A stretch of DNA of 64,000 nucleotides from Burkholderia sp. GAS332 (GTDB lineage: Bacteria; Pseudomonadota; Gammaproteobacteria; Burkholderiales; Burkholderiaceae), in assembly GCA_900142905.1 (NCBI GenBank), contig FSRV01000001.1:3348001-3412000 (forward strand), written 5' to 3'. The notes below the pieces were generated by a model. It was not told the DNA's origin, ran no database searches, and worked only from the letters and a program-made list of their open reading frames with translations. A program made the position numbers and the translations under genes. How positions within the stretch are numbered: position 1 is the stretch's first letter; each line of letters begins with the position of its first letter. Positions 1 through 8,867 of this stretch are shown here, one piece after another.

Positions 1-2
1 AC

Positions 3-1157
3 GCCTCACCCTTCGTTCCAGTCCGCTCGCCCGCCGCATTCGCGGATAGCCCCGTATCGCGCGCATTGGAGCAACCCCTTCTGCTCGGACTGTTCCTGCC
101 GATTCAGGCTGGCGGCTGGAGCGCTTCGACACTTCCGCGCACCACCGACTGGTCATTCGACTACAACCTGGCACTCGTGCAGAAAGCCGAAGCGCTCGGT
201 TTCGATCTCGTCTTCGCGTTGTCGCAATGGTTGCCGAAAGGCGGCTACGGTGGCGTATTCAACGGTGAGGCGCTCGACTCCTTCATGTCGCTCGCCGCGA
301 TGACCGCCCGTACCGAACGCATCATTCTGGTGGCGACCAGCCATGTGCTTTACGGTCCATGGCATCCGCTGCATTTCGCCAAATTCACCGCGACGCTCGA
401 TCACATTTCGAAGGGCCGCTGGGGCATCAACGTCGTCACCGGCCATCGGGCTATCGAGCATGAGATGTTCGGTTGGCACCGTATCGAACATGACCGGCGC
501 TATGAACTGGCTGCCGAGTTTCTCGACGCCGTTCAGCAACTATGGGCGCAACCGGAGAACTTCAGCTTCGCGCCCGAGCTTTCCTCGTGGAAGCTGGACA
601 AGGCCTTTGTCACGCCAAAGCCGCGTTATGGTCGTCCGTTACTCGTGAATGCGACCGGCTCCGATGCCGGCATCGACTTCGCCGCCCGTTACTCGGACAT
701 CGTGTTCATCACGAGCCCCGCCGGCTCCGAGATCGAAGGAGCGCTGGCCGCGTTGCCGGCTCACACGGCGCGCGTGAAGGCCGCTGCGGCGAAGCACGGC
801 CGCAAGATCCGCACGCTGATCAATCCGATGGTGATCTGCCGTGAGACAGCGGCTGAAGCACGCGCGTATCACGACGCGATCGTCGCACATGGTGACGAAG
901 GCAGTTTTCATCGCTTCGAGAGCGACGCCCACGCATGGCGCGGTAACGCGGAACAGCGCAATCAGGCGGCCTCGCGCGCGGTGGGCGGCAACATCTCGAT
1001 CGTCGGCTCGCCGCAGCAGATCGCCGATTACATCGTGCGCCTGCATCAGGCCGGCGTCGACGGCGTGCAGTTGAGTTTCTTCGATTTCCAGCCCGACCTC
1101 GATTTCTTCGGTGAGCGCGTGCTGCCGCTATTGCGCGAAGCCGGCTTGCGCTATTGA
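3..1157 (+). CDS. SfnG-like FMN-dependent monooxygenase (5' end outside window)
   Basis: A bacterial-luciferase-like (LLM) flavin monooxygenase that would use reduced FMN and oxygen in the cytoplasm. The frame is open to the window edge and the residues before the first possible start (TTG at 66) look like family sequence, so the true start probably lies upstream. Features shared with dimethylsulfone monooxygenase SfnG are an early GLFLPIQ strand, a TDW-x-FDYN segment, a glycine-tyrosine-glycine loop, a GPWHP segment, DHISKGRWGINVVTG in the barrel core and a C-terminal GSPQQIADYI segment. The next gene is a DszB-like desulfinase, which suggests that the substrate is a sulfone or sulfonate. 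The substrate itself cannot be read from sequence. Family assignment is firm; SfnG-type specificity is likely but not proven. Confidence 0.85.
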   Translation, partial: ASPFVPVRSPAAFADSPVSRALEQPLLLGLFLPIQAGGWSASTLPRTTDWSFDYNLALVQKAEALGFDLVFALSQWLPKGGYGGVFNGEALDSFMSLAAMTARTERIILVATSHVLYGPWHPLHFAKFTATLDHISKGRWGINVVTGHRAIEHEMFGWHRIEHDRRYELAAEFLDAVQQLWAQPENFSFAPELSSWKLDKAFVTPKPRYGRPLLVNATGSDAGIDFAARYSDIVFITSPAGSEIEGALAALPAHTARVKAAAAKHGRKIRTLINPMVICRETAAEARAYHDAIVAHGDEGSFHRFESDAHAWRGNAEQRNQAASRAVGGNISIVGSPQQIADYIVRLHQAGVDGVQLSFFDFQPDLDFFGERVLPLLREAGLRY

Positions 1158-1209
1158 TCGCCAACCCGCACGCACCCTCGAATCTCGCTCAAAACACATA
1201 GGTGATCGT

Positions 1210-2271
1210 ATGAGCCGACTTTGGTACACGCGCTGCCCCGCCCCCACGCCCTTCGGCATCGCCGTGCAAAAAGGCTGGCTGGAGGAGGAATTCGCCGCCG
1301 ACGGAATCGATGTCAAAGCGCTGCAGGACGCCGACGACGTGCAGATTCGACGCTCGCATTTCACGCATACGCAGCCATGGTCGTTCCGTCAGGGCGGTAA
1401 CATTCCCGCGCTTTGGGCTCGAGCCCAAGGCGGCGACACACGCCTGATCGGCGTGAGCTGGGTGGACGAATTCCAGGCGCTGATCACCCTGGACCGGCAA
1501 CTCGACGCGAGCCCTGAATCGCTTGCCGGACGCCGCTTCGGATTTCCACTCAACACCCGTGCAAGCGTGGTCGATTTTCATCGCGCGACCGCGCTGCGCG
1601 GTTTCTCCTCCCTGCTCGGCGCGCTGGGCGTGCAGCTCGAAGACATCGATCTGGTCGATCTGCCGCACACGCCGCGCAGCCTTGAAGACGCCAAACCCGC
1701 CGGCGATGCGCCGCTCGCCGATTGGCTCGACGCCCAACGCTCACACGAATTCACGCGTGAGGCCGAGGCGCTGCTGCGCGGTGAAGCCGACATCGTATTC
1801 GTCAAAGGTGCGACGGGCCTCGATATTACGAACCTCCTCAATGCAAGGATCCTCGTCGACATCAGCGCACAGCCCAATCGTGCGCTGCACGCAAATAACG
1901 GCACGCCACGCCCGCTAACCGTGGATGCGCAACTGCTCCGCGAGCGTCCCGATCTGGTCGAGCGAGTATTGGCTCGCACGCTGGACACCGGCGAGTGGGC
2001 CAATCGTCACCCGGCCGAGGTGGCGCAGTACGTCGCACGCGAAACGCGCAGCGCCGAGCATTGGGTCGAGCGTGCCTACCCAGGCGGACTGCATCGGCAG
2101 TTGGCGCTCGGACTCGATCCGCAAGCGCTCGCTGCCCTCGCCGACTTCAAGCACTTTCTGTTCAAGTGGGGCTTCATTGCGTCGGACTTCGATTTCGACG
2201 CGTGGGTGGACCCCGCGCCCCTTCGCGCTGCGCTCGCACGGCGCCAGGCGCTGACGCCTGCCACGGTCTGA
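1210..2271 (+). CDS. DszB-like sulfinate desulfinase candidate (periplasmic-binding-protein fold, no signal peptide)
   Basis: A 353-residue protein that automatic annotation would probably call an ABC sulfonate-binding protein. The start at 1210 (MSRLWYTRCP) gives no signal peptide, so it should be cytosolic. By my recollection of Rhodococcus DszB (2'-hydroxybiphenyl-2-sulfinate desulfinase), the catalytic Cys27, His60 and Arg70 correspond to Cys9 (in RCPAP), His50 (in SHFTH) and Arg60 (in FRQGGNIPAL). The ten-residue His-Arg spacing and the following GG pair are preserved, and the Cys-His gap is eight residues longer. DszB itself has a binding-protein fold. The gene sits 52 bases after an SfnG-like monooxygenase and before a binding protein and an AKR. 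The inferred role is release of sulfite from a sulfinate. The alternative is a solute-binding protein that has lost its signal peptide. Confidence 0.65.
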   Translation: MSRLWYTRCPAPTPFGIAVQKGWLEEEFAADGIDVKALQDADDVQIRRSHFTHTQPWSFRQGGNIPALWARAQGGDTRLIGVSWVDEFQALITLDRQLDASPESLAGRRFGFPLNTRASVVDFHRATALRGFSSLLGALGVQLEDIDLVDLPHTPRSLEDAKPAGDAPLADWLDAQRSHEFTREAEALLRGEADIVFVKGATGLDITNLLNARILVDISAQPNRALHANNGTPRPLTVDAQLLRERPDLVERVLARTLDTGEWANRHPAEVAQYVARETRSAEHWVERAYPGGLHRQLALGLDPQALAALADFKHFLFKWGFIASDFDFDAWVDPAPLRAALARRQALTPATV

Positions 2272-2312
2272 CGCGGCTTCGCATCCCTCTCCTTCTCTCA
2301 TACCACTCAACG

Positions 2313-3932
2313 ATGACCGATGTCACATCGCTGGCGGCGCTACGCCGCCACGGCAAGCGCATCTTCAGCAGAGCGCTCGGATGGGCAGTCACGCTCGTCA
2401 TCGCGCTGTCAGGCCTTCCGTCGCTGGCACAGACCCGCGGCGGCACGCTCAATTTCATCGTCACGCCGGAACCGACCGCGCTGGTCGATCTGGCGACCAC
2501 CGCGACCAATGTGTTGAAGGTCAGCCCAAAAGTCGTCGAGGGGCTGCTCGACTACGACTTCAAGCTTCAACCCAAGCCGTCGCTCGCCACCTCGTGGGAA
2601 GTCAGCGACGACAGCCGCAAATACATTTTCCATCTGCGCCACGGCGTGAAATGGCACGACGGTAAACCCTTCACGTCCGCCGACGTCGCGTACTCGATCC
2701 AGACGCTCAGACAGGTCCACCCTCGGGCGAAGACCACCTTCGCCAACGTCACCGACATCGCGACGCCGGACCCTTATACCGTCGTCATTACGCTGTCGAA
2801 ACCGGCGCCGTATCTGATCAAGGCGTTTTCTTCGTCGGAAACGCCAATCGTGCCGAAACATATCTACGACGGCACCGACGTGTTAACCAATCCCGCCAAT
2901 AACGCACCGATCGGCACCGGACCATTTCGCTTCGTCAAATGGGTGCGTGGCAGCTATATCGAATACGTGCGTAACGGCGACTACTGGGACACGGGCAAGC
3001 CGTGGCTCGACCGCATTGTCGTCAAGGTCATCAACGATCCAGCCGCGCGCACCGTCGCCTTCGAAGATGGCTCCGCGGATCTGAGCGGCGATACACCTGT
3101 CCCCTTGTCCGATCTCGAACGCCTCAAAGGCAATCCGAAGCTCGGACTCGAGACACGCGGCTACGAATTCCAGGCAGGCGTGGCGCGCATCGAGTTCAAT
3201 CTCGACAACCCGGTGCTGAAGAATCCGAAAGTACGTCAGGCGATTGCGTCAGCACTGGATCGTGAAGTGATCCGCAAGGTCATCTACTACGGCTATGCGA
3301 CGCCGCTCGCGAGCCCGATCATTCCGTCAAGTCCCTACTACGATCCGGCACCTACGCCTTATCCCTTCAATGTCGAACGCGCCAACGCATTGCTCGACGA
3401 AGCCGGCTATCCGCGCAAAGCCGACGGCACACGTTTTGCCCTGACGGTCGATCCGTTACCGATCGGCGATCTGCCCGCGCGCACCGCTGCTTACGTCAAA
3501 TCCGCCCTGGCACGCGTCGGCATCGCCGTCACCGTGCGCAGCCAGGATCTGCCGGCGTATCTGAAGCGCATCTACACCGACCGCGATTTCGATTTCAGCA
3601 TCAACGGGATGAGCAACCTGTTCGATCCGGTGGTCGGCGTGGCGCGGCTTTACACGACCAACAATTTCAGACGGGGTGTGCCCTTTACCAACGGCTCCCA
3701 TTACAGCAATCCGGAGATCGATCAGCTGTTCGCGCAGGTCGCCGAAGAAACCGATGAAGCGAAGCGCAAGCAGTTGTTCTCGCAGATTCAGCGCATTCTC
3801 GAACGCGATCTGCCGGACATCAACCTCGTAGCGCCGCAGTACCTGACCGTCTATTCGCGCGCGGTGCACAACCATACGACTTCGCCTGACGGTGTCTCGG
3901 CCAGTTTCGCGGACGTGTGGCTGCAACGCTAA
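2313..3932 (+). CDS. Dipeptide/oligopeptide-type ABC transporter substrate-binding protein (SBP_bac_5)
   Basis: A 539-residue periplasmic binding protein of the DppA/OppA/GsiB family. A basic N-terminus and hydrophobic stretch end at SLAQ near residue 40, a normal Sec signal. The start at 2313 gives this signal; the longer open frame upstream overlaps the previous gene and has no signal. Family landmarks are GGTLNFIVTPEP, LATSWEVSDD, WHDGKPFTSADVAYS, NAPIGTGPF and RQAIASALDR. It resembles the binding protein at 8868-10472 along its whole length, so the two are paralogues. It lies in an operon with monooxygenase, DszB-like and AKR genes but without its own permeases. It may use the convergent permease set at 5.1-8.9 kb. 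The ligand is probably an organosulfur compound or peptide, inferred only from context. Confidence 0.88.
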   Translation: MTDVTSLAALRRHGKRIFSRALGWAVTLVIALSGLPSLAQTRGGTLNFIVTPEPTALVDLATTATNVLKVSPKVVEGLLDYDFKLQPKPSLATSWEVSDDSRKYIFHLRHGVKWHDGKPFTSADVAYSIQTLRQVHPRAKTTFANVTDIATPDPYTVVITLSKPAPYLIKAFSSSETPIVPKHIYDGTDVLTNPANNAPIGTGPFRFVKWVRGSYIEYVRNGDYWDTGKPWLDRIVVKVINDPAARTVAFEDGSADLSGDTPVPLSDLERLKGNPKLGLETRGYEFQAGVARIEFNLDNPVLKNPKVRQAIASALDREVIRKVIYYGYATPLASPIIPSSPYYDPAPTPYPFNVERANALLDEAGYPRKADGTRFALTVDPLPIGDLPARTAAYVKSALARVGIAVTVRSQDLPAYLKRIYTDRDFDFSINGMSNLFDPVVGVARLYTTNNFRRGVPFTNGSHYSNPEIDQLFAQVAEETDEAKRKQLFSQIQRILERDLPDINLVAPQYLTVYSRAVHNHTTSPDGVSASFADVWLQR

Positions 3933-3971
3933 CCCCCTTTTCGATTCACACTCTCACGGAATCCGACTCAT

Positions 3972-5021
3972 ATGGAATACAGACAACTCGGCCGCAGCGG
4001 TATCAAGGTCTCGACGCTAACGCTCGGAACGATGATGTTCGGCGGCCCGACCGACGAAGCAACCTCCGCGCGCATCATCGATCAGGCCCACGAGCAAGGC
4101 GTCAATTCGATCGATACCGCGGATGTCTACGGCAAAGGCGAATCCGAGCGCGTGGTGGGCCGCAGCATCGCCGCGCAGCGCGAACGCTGGGTGCTCGCCA
4201 CCAAGTTCGCCAATCCGCTCGATAGCAGCGATATCAACGCACGCGGTGCATCGCGCAAACACATCGTGCGTGCCGTCGATGCCAGCCTTAAGCGCCTGAA
4301 CACCGATTACATCGATCTGCTCTACATCCATCGCGAAGACCACGAGACGCCGGTCGAAGAAACGGTGCGTGCGCTCAACGATTTGATCCAGGCGGGCAAA
4401 CTGCGCTACTACGGACTGTCGAACCATCGCGCGTGGAAGATTGCCGAGTTCAGCCATACCGCGCAGGCGCTCGGGCTGGATGCGCCGGTGGCGAGCCAGC
4501 CGCTCTACAACATTGCCAATCGCCAGGCCGAAGCTGAGCAACTGACGGCCGCGCATCGTTACGGACTCGGCGTGATTTCGTATAGTCCGCTGGCGCGCGG
4601 TGTGCTGACCGGTAAGTACGAACCGGGCGCAACGCCCGCTTCCGACACGCGCGCGGGCCGCAGCGACCGCCGCCTGCAGCAAACCGAATGGCGCCCCGAA
4701 TCGCTCGAACTGGCGCGGCGCGTGCGTGAGCATGCCGAAGCGCGAGCGCTTTCGGCCGGGCAGTTCGCGCTCGCCTGGGTGCTCAATAGCCGCTACATCA
4801 GCTCGACAATCGCCGGCCCACGTACTGAAGCGCAATGGCAGGACTATTTGCCGGCGCTGCGTTATCAATTGACGTCTGAAGACGAAGCATTCGTCGACTC
4901 GCTCGTCACGAGCGGCCATCCGTCGACACCGGGTTTCAACGATCCGGGGCATCCGTTCTTTGGACGGATTGCGCGGCATGGGGCATCCCAGGATGCGCTA
5001 GCGGCCGTTCAGGGTGCCTGA
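3972..5021 (+). CDS. Aldo/keto reductase
   Basis: A 349-residue NAD(P)H-dependent aldo/keto reductase with a TIM barrel, cytosolic. The catalytic tetrad is visible as Asp48 and Tyr53 (IDTADVYG), Lys78 (ATKFA) and His120 (YIHRED). The C-terminal half carries the cofactor-binding pattern of the family, including the ISSTIAGPRT segment. It is the last gene of the SfnG-like/DszB-like/binding-protein operon, 39 bases after the binding protein, and is followed by a hairpin. It may reduce an aldehyde left after oxidative cleavage of a carbon-sulfur bond, but this role is inferred from position. The enzyme class is certain and the substrate unknown. Confidence 0.92.
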   Translation: MEYRQLGRSGIKVSTLTLGTMMFGGPTDEATSARIIDQAHEQGVNSIDTADVYGKGESERVVGRSIAAQRERWVLATKFANPLDSSDINARGASRKHIVRAVDASLKRLNTDYIDLLYIHREDHETPVEETVRALNDLIQAGKLRYYGLSNHRAWKIAEFSHTAQALGLDAPVASQPLYNIANRQAEAEQLTAAHRYGLGVISYSPLARGVLTGKYEPGATPASDTRAGRSDRRLQQTEWRPESLELARRVREHAEARALSAGQFALAWVLNSRYISSTIAGPRTEAQWQDYLPALRYQLTSEDEAFVDSLVTSGHPSTPGFNDPGHPFFGRIARHGASQDALAAVQGA

Positions 5022-5031
5022 AGCCAAAGCT

Positions 5032-5053
5032 AAGGGCGGCAAAAGCCGCCCTT
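5032..5053. terminator. Hairpin between convergent operons
   Basis: A perfect 9-bp stem (AAGGGCGGC with GCCGCCCTT) closes an AAAA loop ten bases after the aldo/keto reductase stop and twenty bases before the stop of the convergent ABC ATPase. Neither side has a long T tract. Position and symmetry suggest a shared bidirectional terminator. Confidence 0.6.
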
Positions 5054-5073
5054 ATTCACGCCGCTTTCGTGAG

Positions 5074-5838
5074 CTATGCAGCCTGCGCATCAAAGGTTTT
5101 GCCTGGAATCGCGTCGAGCAGCGTGCGCGTGTACGGATGCTGCGGCGCACGCCAGATATCCCGATGGTGTCCGCTCTCGACAATCCGTCCGGCCTGCATC
5201 ACATGCACGCGATCGGCGATATAGCGCACCACCGAGAGGTCGTGCGAGATGAACAGATACGCGAGTCCCAGATCGCGCTTCAGATCGACCAGCAGATTGA
5301 GAATCTGCGCCTGAATCGACACGTCGAGCGCGGACACCGGCTCATCGCAGATCAGCAGATCGGGTTCCAACACCAGCGCCCGCGCGATGCCAATGCGTTG
5401 CCGTTGGCCCCCTGAGAACTCGTGTGGAAAACGGCCGAGCGCCGAGCTCGGCAGACCCACCCGATCGAGCATGGTCGCGATCCGTGAGCGGCGCTGTTGC
5501 GCGTTGCCAATGCCGTTCACCACCAGCACCGTATCGAGAATCTCCGCCACCGTGCGGCGCGGATTGAGCGACGCATACGGGTCCTGGAACACCATTTGCA
5601 CATGACGCCGTAGCGGCCGCAGCTCGCGCTCGCCCAGCGGCACGAGATCGGTCCCGCGCAAACGGATTTCACCGCCCGCGGTCGGCACGAGCCGCAGGAT
5701 CGCTTTGGACAGCGTCGATTTTCCGCAACCGGATTCGCCGACAAGGCCCACCGTCTCGCCCCGGGCAATCTGCAGCGAGACGCCGTCGACGGCACGCAGT
5801 GTGGTTTTGCCATGGCGTTGCGGATAGTCGATCTGCAC
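5074..5838 (-). CDS. ABC transporter ATPase, DppF/OppF type (C-terminal half of a split double ATPase)
   Basis: A 254-residue ABC ATPase. Walker A is GESGCGKS near residues 34-41, the signature is FSGGQRQR and Walker B is [14 protein letters not shown]-terminal oligopeptide-transporter extension ends in [12 protein letters not shown]. The assigned start is a GTG at 5838, but the same reading frame continues upstream through a single TAG (5842-5844) into the preceding ATPase. The residues across the stop, PLLAL-stop-DVQIDY, read as the normal first strand of an ABC domain, so the GTG start cuts into that strand. This half either starts by reinitiation at GTG or is made poorly. It would power the DppBC-type permeases encoded upstream. 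Confidence 0.8.
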   Translation of the reverse strand: MQIDYPQRHGKTTLRAVDGVSLQIARGETVGLVGESGCGKSTLSKAILRLVPTAGGEIRLRGTDLVPLGERELRPLRRHVQMVFQDPYASLNPRRTVAEILDTVLVVNGIGNAQQRRSRIATMLDRVGLPSSALGRFPHEFSGGQRQRIGIARALVLEPDLLICDEPVSALDVSIQAQILNLLVDLKRDLGLAYLFISHDLSVVRYIADRVHVMQAGRIVESGHHRDIWRAPQHPYTRTLLDAIPGKTFDAQAA

Positions 5839-5841
5839 GTC

Positions 5842-6789
5842 CTATAGCGCGAGCAACGGCGCTTCGCTGACCGCCGAAACACGCTGCGTGGGATCGGCAT
5901 CCGCAACAAAGTGCCCGGTACGCACCGAACGCGGCACCACGGCGAAACTCGGCTTGCCATCTTCGCCAACACCGTGGCGGATCTCCGGCAACTTCCAGCC
6001 GCGATAGTGCAGATCATCCGCAAGATTCAGCGACGCGCCGAGCAGGCCGCGGGTGTACGGATGCTGCGGTTGCGTGAAGAGTCGCGCAACCGGCGCCTCT
6101 TCCACCTTCTCACCCGCGAGCATGACCGCGACGCGATCCGCATGCCTCGCGACGATGCCGAGATCATGCGTGATCAGCAGCAAGGACATCGACAACTCGC
6201 GCCGCAAACCGTCGAGCAGGTCGAGAATATGCGCCTGAATCGTGACGTCGAGCGCCGTGGTCGGCTCATCCGCGATCAACAGGCGCGGCCGGCAGGCCAC
6301 CGCCATCGCGATCATCACGCGCTGCCGCTGACCGCCGGACAGCTCGTGCGGAAAATCGAATACGCGCCGCTGCGGCTCCGGAATCTGCACCAGTTCGAGC
6401 AACTCAACCGCACGCTTCCATGCCGCGGCCTTGGACAGACTCTCATGCTGCCGCAATGTCTCGACGATCTGCGCGCCAATCGACAGCACGGGATTGAGCG
6501 ACGTCATCGGCTCCTGAAAGATCATCGAAATCTGCCGCCCGCGAATCGCCCGAATCTCGCGCGCCGGCAGGTCGAGCAGTTCACGACCGTCGAAGCGCAG
6601 GCTGCCTGTCACGCGTCCCGGCGTGGGGACGAGGCGCATCAACGAAAGCGCCGTCGCCGATTTGCCGCAACCCGATTCGCCGACCAGCGCGAGTGTCTCC
6701 CCTTCCGCGATATCGAAGCTCAGGCCACGCACGGCTTCATGCGCGCCGAAACTGACGCGCAAGTCGCGTACTTCAAGCAGGTTTGCCAC
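5842..6789 (-). CDS. ABC transporter ATPase, DppD/OppD type (N-terminal half of a split double ATPase)
   Basis: A 315-residue ABC ATPase: [11 protein letters not shown] first strand, Walker A GESGCGKS (37-44), LSGGQRQR signature, [12 protein letters not shown]alker B and a C-terminal DppD-type region with the QHPYTRGLL motif. It ends at a TAG that is in frame with the next ATPase, so without the stop the product would be a single protein of about 571 residues with two ABC domains, the layout of GsiA and YejF. A GAG-to-TAG change is the simplest explanation because LLALED would be a typical domain start. It follows DppC-like and DppB-like permeases, 66 bases after the former. As a half-protein it would still be a complete ABC domain and could work with the second half as a heterodimer. 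Confidence 0.85.
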   Translation of the reverse strand: MANLLEVRDLRVSFGAHEAVRGLSFDIAEGETLALVGESGCGKSATALSLMRLVPTPGRVTGSLRFDGRELLDLPAREIRAIRGRQISMIFQEPMTSLNPVLSIGAQIVETLRQHESLSKAAAWKRAVELLELVQIPEPQRRVFDFPHELSGGQRQRVMIAMAVACRPRLLIADEPTTALDVTIQAHILDLLDGLRRELSMSLLLITHDLGIVARHADRVAVMLAGEKVEEAPVARLFTQPQHPYTRGLLGASLNLADDLHYRGWKLPEIRHGVGEDGKPSFAVVPRSVRTGHFVADADPTQRVSAVSEAPLLAL

Positions 6790-6855
6790 AGTGCATCCTC
6801 TGTACGTTGTCAGCCGCGAGTCAACTAACTAGTCAGCCGCATGGTCGGCTGCGTA

Positions 6856-7830
6856 TTAAACGCGTTCGCGCAAGCGCGGGTTCAGCGCATCGTTTAGACC
6901 GTCGCCGAGCAGGTTCAGCGCAAGCACCGCCAGCACGATCGCCGCGCCGGGAACAGCGGTCAGATACCATGCGGTGCGCAGCGAATCGCGGCCGGCGCCG
7001 ATCATGCCGCCCCAACTGACCACGTTGGGGTCGCCCATGCCGAGAAACGACAGCGACGACTCGATCAGGATCGCGCTCGCCACCATCACCGAGGCCGTCA
7101 CGATCACCGGCGGCAACGCGTTCGGCAAAATCTCGCCGAAGATGATGCGCGCATTGCTGAATCCCTGGCTGCGTGCGGCGAGCACGAAATCCGCTTGACG
7201 CAGTGTGCGAAATTCAGCCCGCACGATCCGCGCGACGGTGGGCCATGAGGCGACGCCGATCGCCAGCGCGATGATCGTCACGCTCGGCCGGCCGATCGCC
7301 ACAATCACGATCACCAGTAGGAAAGACGGCACCGTTTGAAAGAGTTCGGTCACGCGCACCAGCAGATCGTCGATCACGCCGCCGAAGAATCCCCCTGTCG
7401 CGCCGACCAGCGTACCGATCACCAGACCAATGCCGGCCGACGCCGCGCCGATCAGCAGCGACACGCGCGTGCCGTGCGCGATGCCCGCGGCCACATCGCG
7501 TCCCAGCGAATCGGTGCCGAGCCAGTATTGCGCGTCAGCGCCCGGCCATTCGAAGGGCGCCGCCACCATATCGAGCGGATCGCCTGGAAACAGGTGCCCC
7601 GCGCTGAGTGCGAGCGCGGTAAAGGCCGCCAGCAACAGGAGCCCGGCGAGTGCTGACGGATTGCGCAACAGTGCACGCCAGACGCCACGCCCGGCGCCGC
7701 GCGATCCGGATGCATCCGATGATGCGTTGACACGTCGCTGACCGAACAGCGCGCCGGCCAATTGGCGCCGCCATGGCGACGTCTTGGGCTCAGGCGGCGT
7801 GGCAATCAGATTGGAAGAGTCGGAAGCCAT
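6856..7830 (-). CDS. Dipeptide-type ABC transporter permease, DppC/GsiD-like
   Basis: A 324-residue inner-membrane permease. After a long polar N-terminus of about 50 residues come a first membrane segment (ALAGLLLLAAFTALAL), the periplasmic GTDSLGRD loop and five further hydrophobic segments. The conserved cytoplasmic coupling motif near LRQADFVLAARSQGFSNARII binds the ATPase. The SSLSFLGMGDPNVVSWGGMI stretch is diagnostic of the DppC subfamily. It is the third gene of the operon, 43 bases after the DppB-like gene. It should form the membrane channel with that partner. Confidence 0.92.
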   Translation of the reverse strand: MASDSSNLIATPPEPKTSPWRRQLAGALFGQRRVNASSDASGSRGAGRGVWRALLRNPSALAGLLLLAAFTALALSAGHLFPGDPLDMVAAPFEWPGADAQYWLGTDSLGRDVAAGIAHGTRVSLLIGAASAGIGLVIGTLVGATGGFFGGVIDDLLVRVTELFQTVPSFLLVIVIVAIGRPSVTIIALAIGVASWPTVARIVRAEFRTLRQADFVLAARSQGFSNARIIFGEILPNALPPVIVTASVMVASAILIESSLSFLGMGDPNVVSWGGMIGAGRDSLRTAWYLTAVPGAAIVLAVLALNLLGDGLNDALNPRLRERV

Positions 7831-7873
7831 TTCATCCCTCTAAAAATACAGGTCGGCATGAGTGCGGACGCTG

Positions 7874-8854
7874 TCACGCCACGCGCGGATCGAGCCATGC
7901 CTGCAGCAGATCGACCAGCACATTGGCGACGATCACGAGCAGCGACGACAGCAGCAGGACGCCTAGCAGCACACTGAAATCGCGTGCCATCACCGCATCG
8001 AGCGCGAGACGCCCGAGGCCCGGCCAGCTGAATACCGTCTCGGTCACCGCGGCGCCACCCAGCAGCGTGCCGAAATGAATACCGATGATCGTCGTGAGCG
8101 GCATCAGGGCATTGCGCAATACATGGCGCACCGTCACGCGCCACGGATGCAAACCCTTGGCCTGTGCGGTCCGCACGAAATCCTGGCGTTGCACTTCCAG
8201 CATCGCGGCCCGCGTGAGCCGCGCATAGATCGCGACGAAGAATGTCGCGAGCGTCGCGGCAGGCAGGAGGACATGTTTAGCTGCATCGGCAAGATAGGCG
8301 AACCCATGCAGTTGCACGCCGAGCGTGATGTTGCCGCCACTCGGCAGCCAGCCCAGATGCACTGAGAACAACACGATCGCCAGCAGGCCGATCCAGAAAC
8401 CCGGTGTCGAATAGAACAGCAAGGCCAGCACGGAAAGCACACGGTCGGGCCACTTGCCGGCCCAATGCGCCATCACCGCGCCGAGCACCACGCCCGCCAC
8501 AATCGCGAACGACAATGCGACCCCCATCAGCAAGAGCGTATTCGGCAGGCGCGACAGGATCAGTTGCATCACCGGCATGTCGTAACGCGGCGAATAGCCC
8601 AGGCTGAAATGCGACAGATGCGCGAGGTACGACCACAACTGGTGCAGCACTGGCTGGTCGAGCCCGAACTTCGCGCGCAGCACCTGCATCGTCTCCACCG
8701 TTGCGGAGCCGGATTCGCCGGCCAACACGTCGGCGGCGTCGCCCGGCATCAACTTGAGCAGGAAAAAATTCAGGATCACGATGCCGATCACCGTCGGCAG
8801 CGCCTGCCATGCCGTACGCCGGAGAATCACAGCGAAACGCAAACGTCGACTCAT
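7874..8854 (-). CDS. Dipeptide-type ABC transporter permease, DppB/GsiC-like
   Basis: A 326-residue inner-membrane permease with an N-terminal membrane segment (TAWQALPTVIGIVILNFFLLKLMPGD, here quoted only for its first part TAWQALPTV), the LMPGD motif characteristic of DppB proteins, five more hydrophobic segments and the ATPase-coupling motif around VRTAQAKGLHPW. The C-terminus has the typical VLVDLLQAWLDPR ending. It lies 13 bases after the binding-protein gene and forms the heterodimer with the DppC-like protein. Substrate class cannot be told from the permease alone. Confidence 0.92.
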   Translation of the reverse strand: MSRRLRFAVILRRTAWQALPTVIGIVILNFFLLKLMPGDAADVLAGESGSATVETMQVLRAKFGLDQPVLHQLWSYLAHLSHFSLGYSPRYDMPVMQLILSRLPNTLLLMGVALSFAIVAGVVLGAVMAHWAGKWPDRVLSVLALLFYSTPGFWIGLLAIVLFSVHLGWLPSGGNITLGVQLHGFAYLADAAKHVLLPAATLATFFVAIYARLTRAAMLEVQRQDFVRTAQAKGLHPWRVTVRHVLRNALMPLTTIIGIHFGTLLGGAAVTETVFSWPGLGRLALDAVMARDFSVLLGVLLLSSLLVIVANVLVDLLQAWLDPRVA

Positions 8855-8867
8855 CGTCTCTCTCCCG

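Noticed and set aside
1995..2312. N-terminal extension of the first binding protein
   Set aside because: It overlaps the DszB-like gene and lacks a signal peptide; ATG 2313 gives a normal exported protein.
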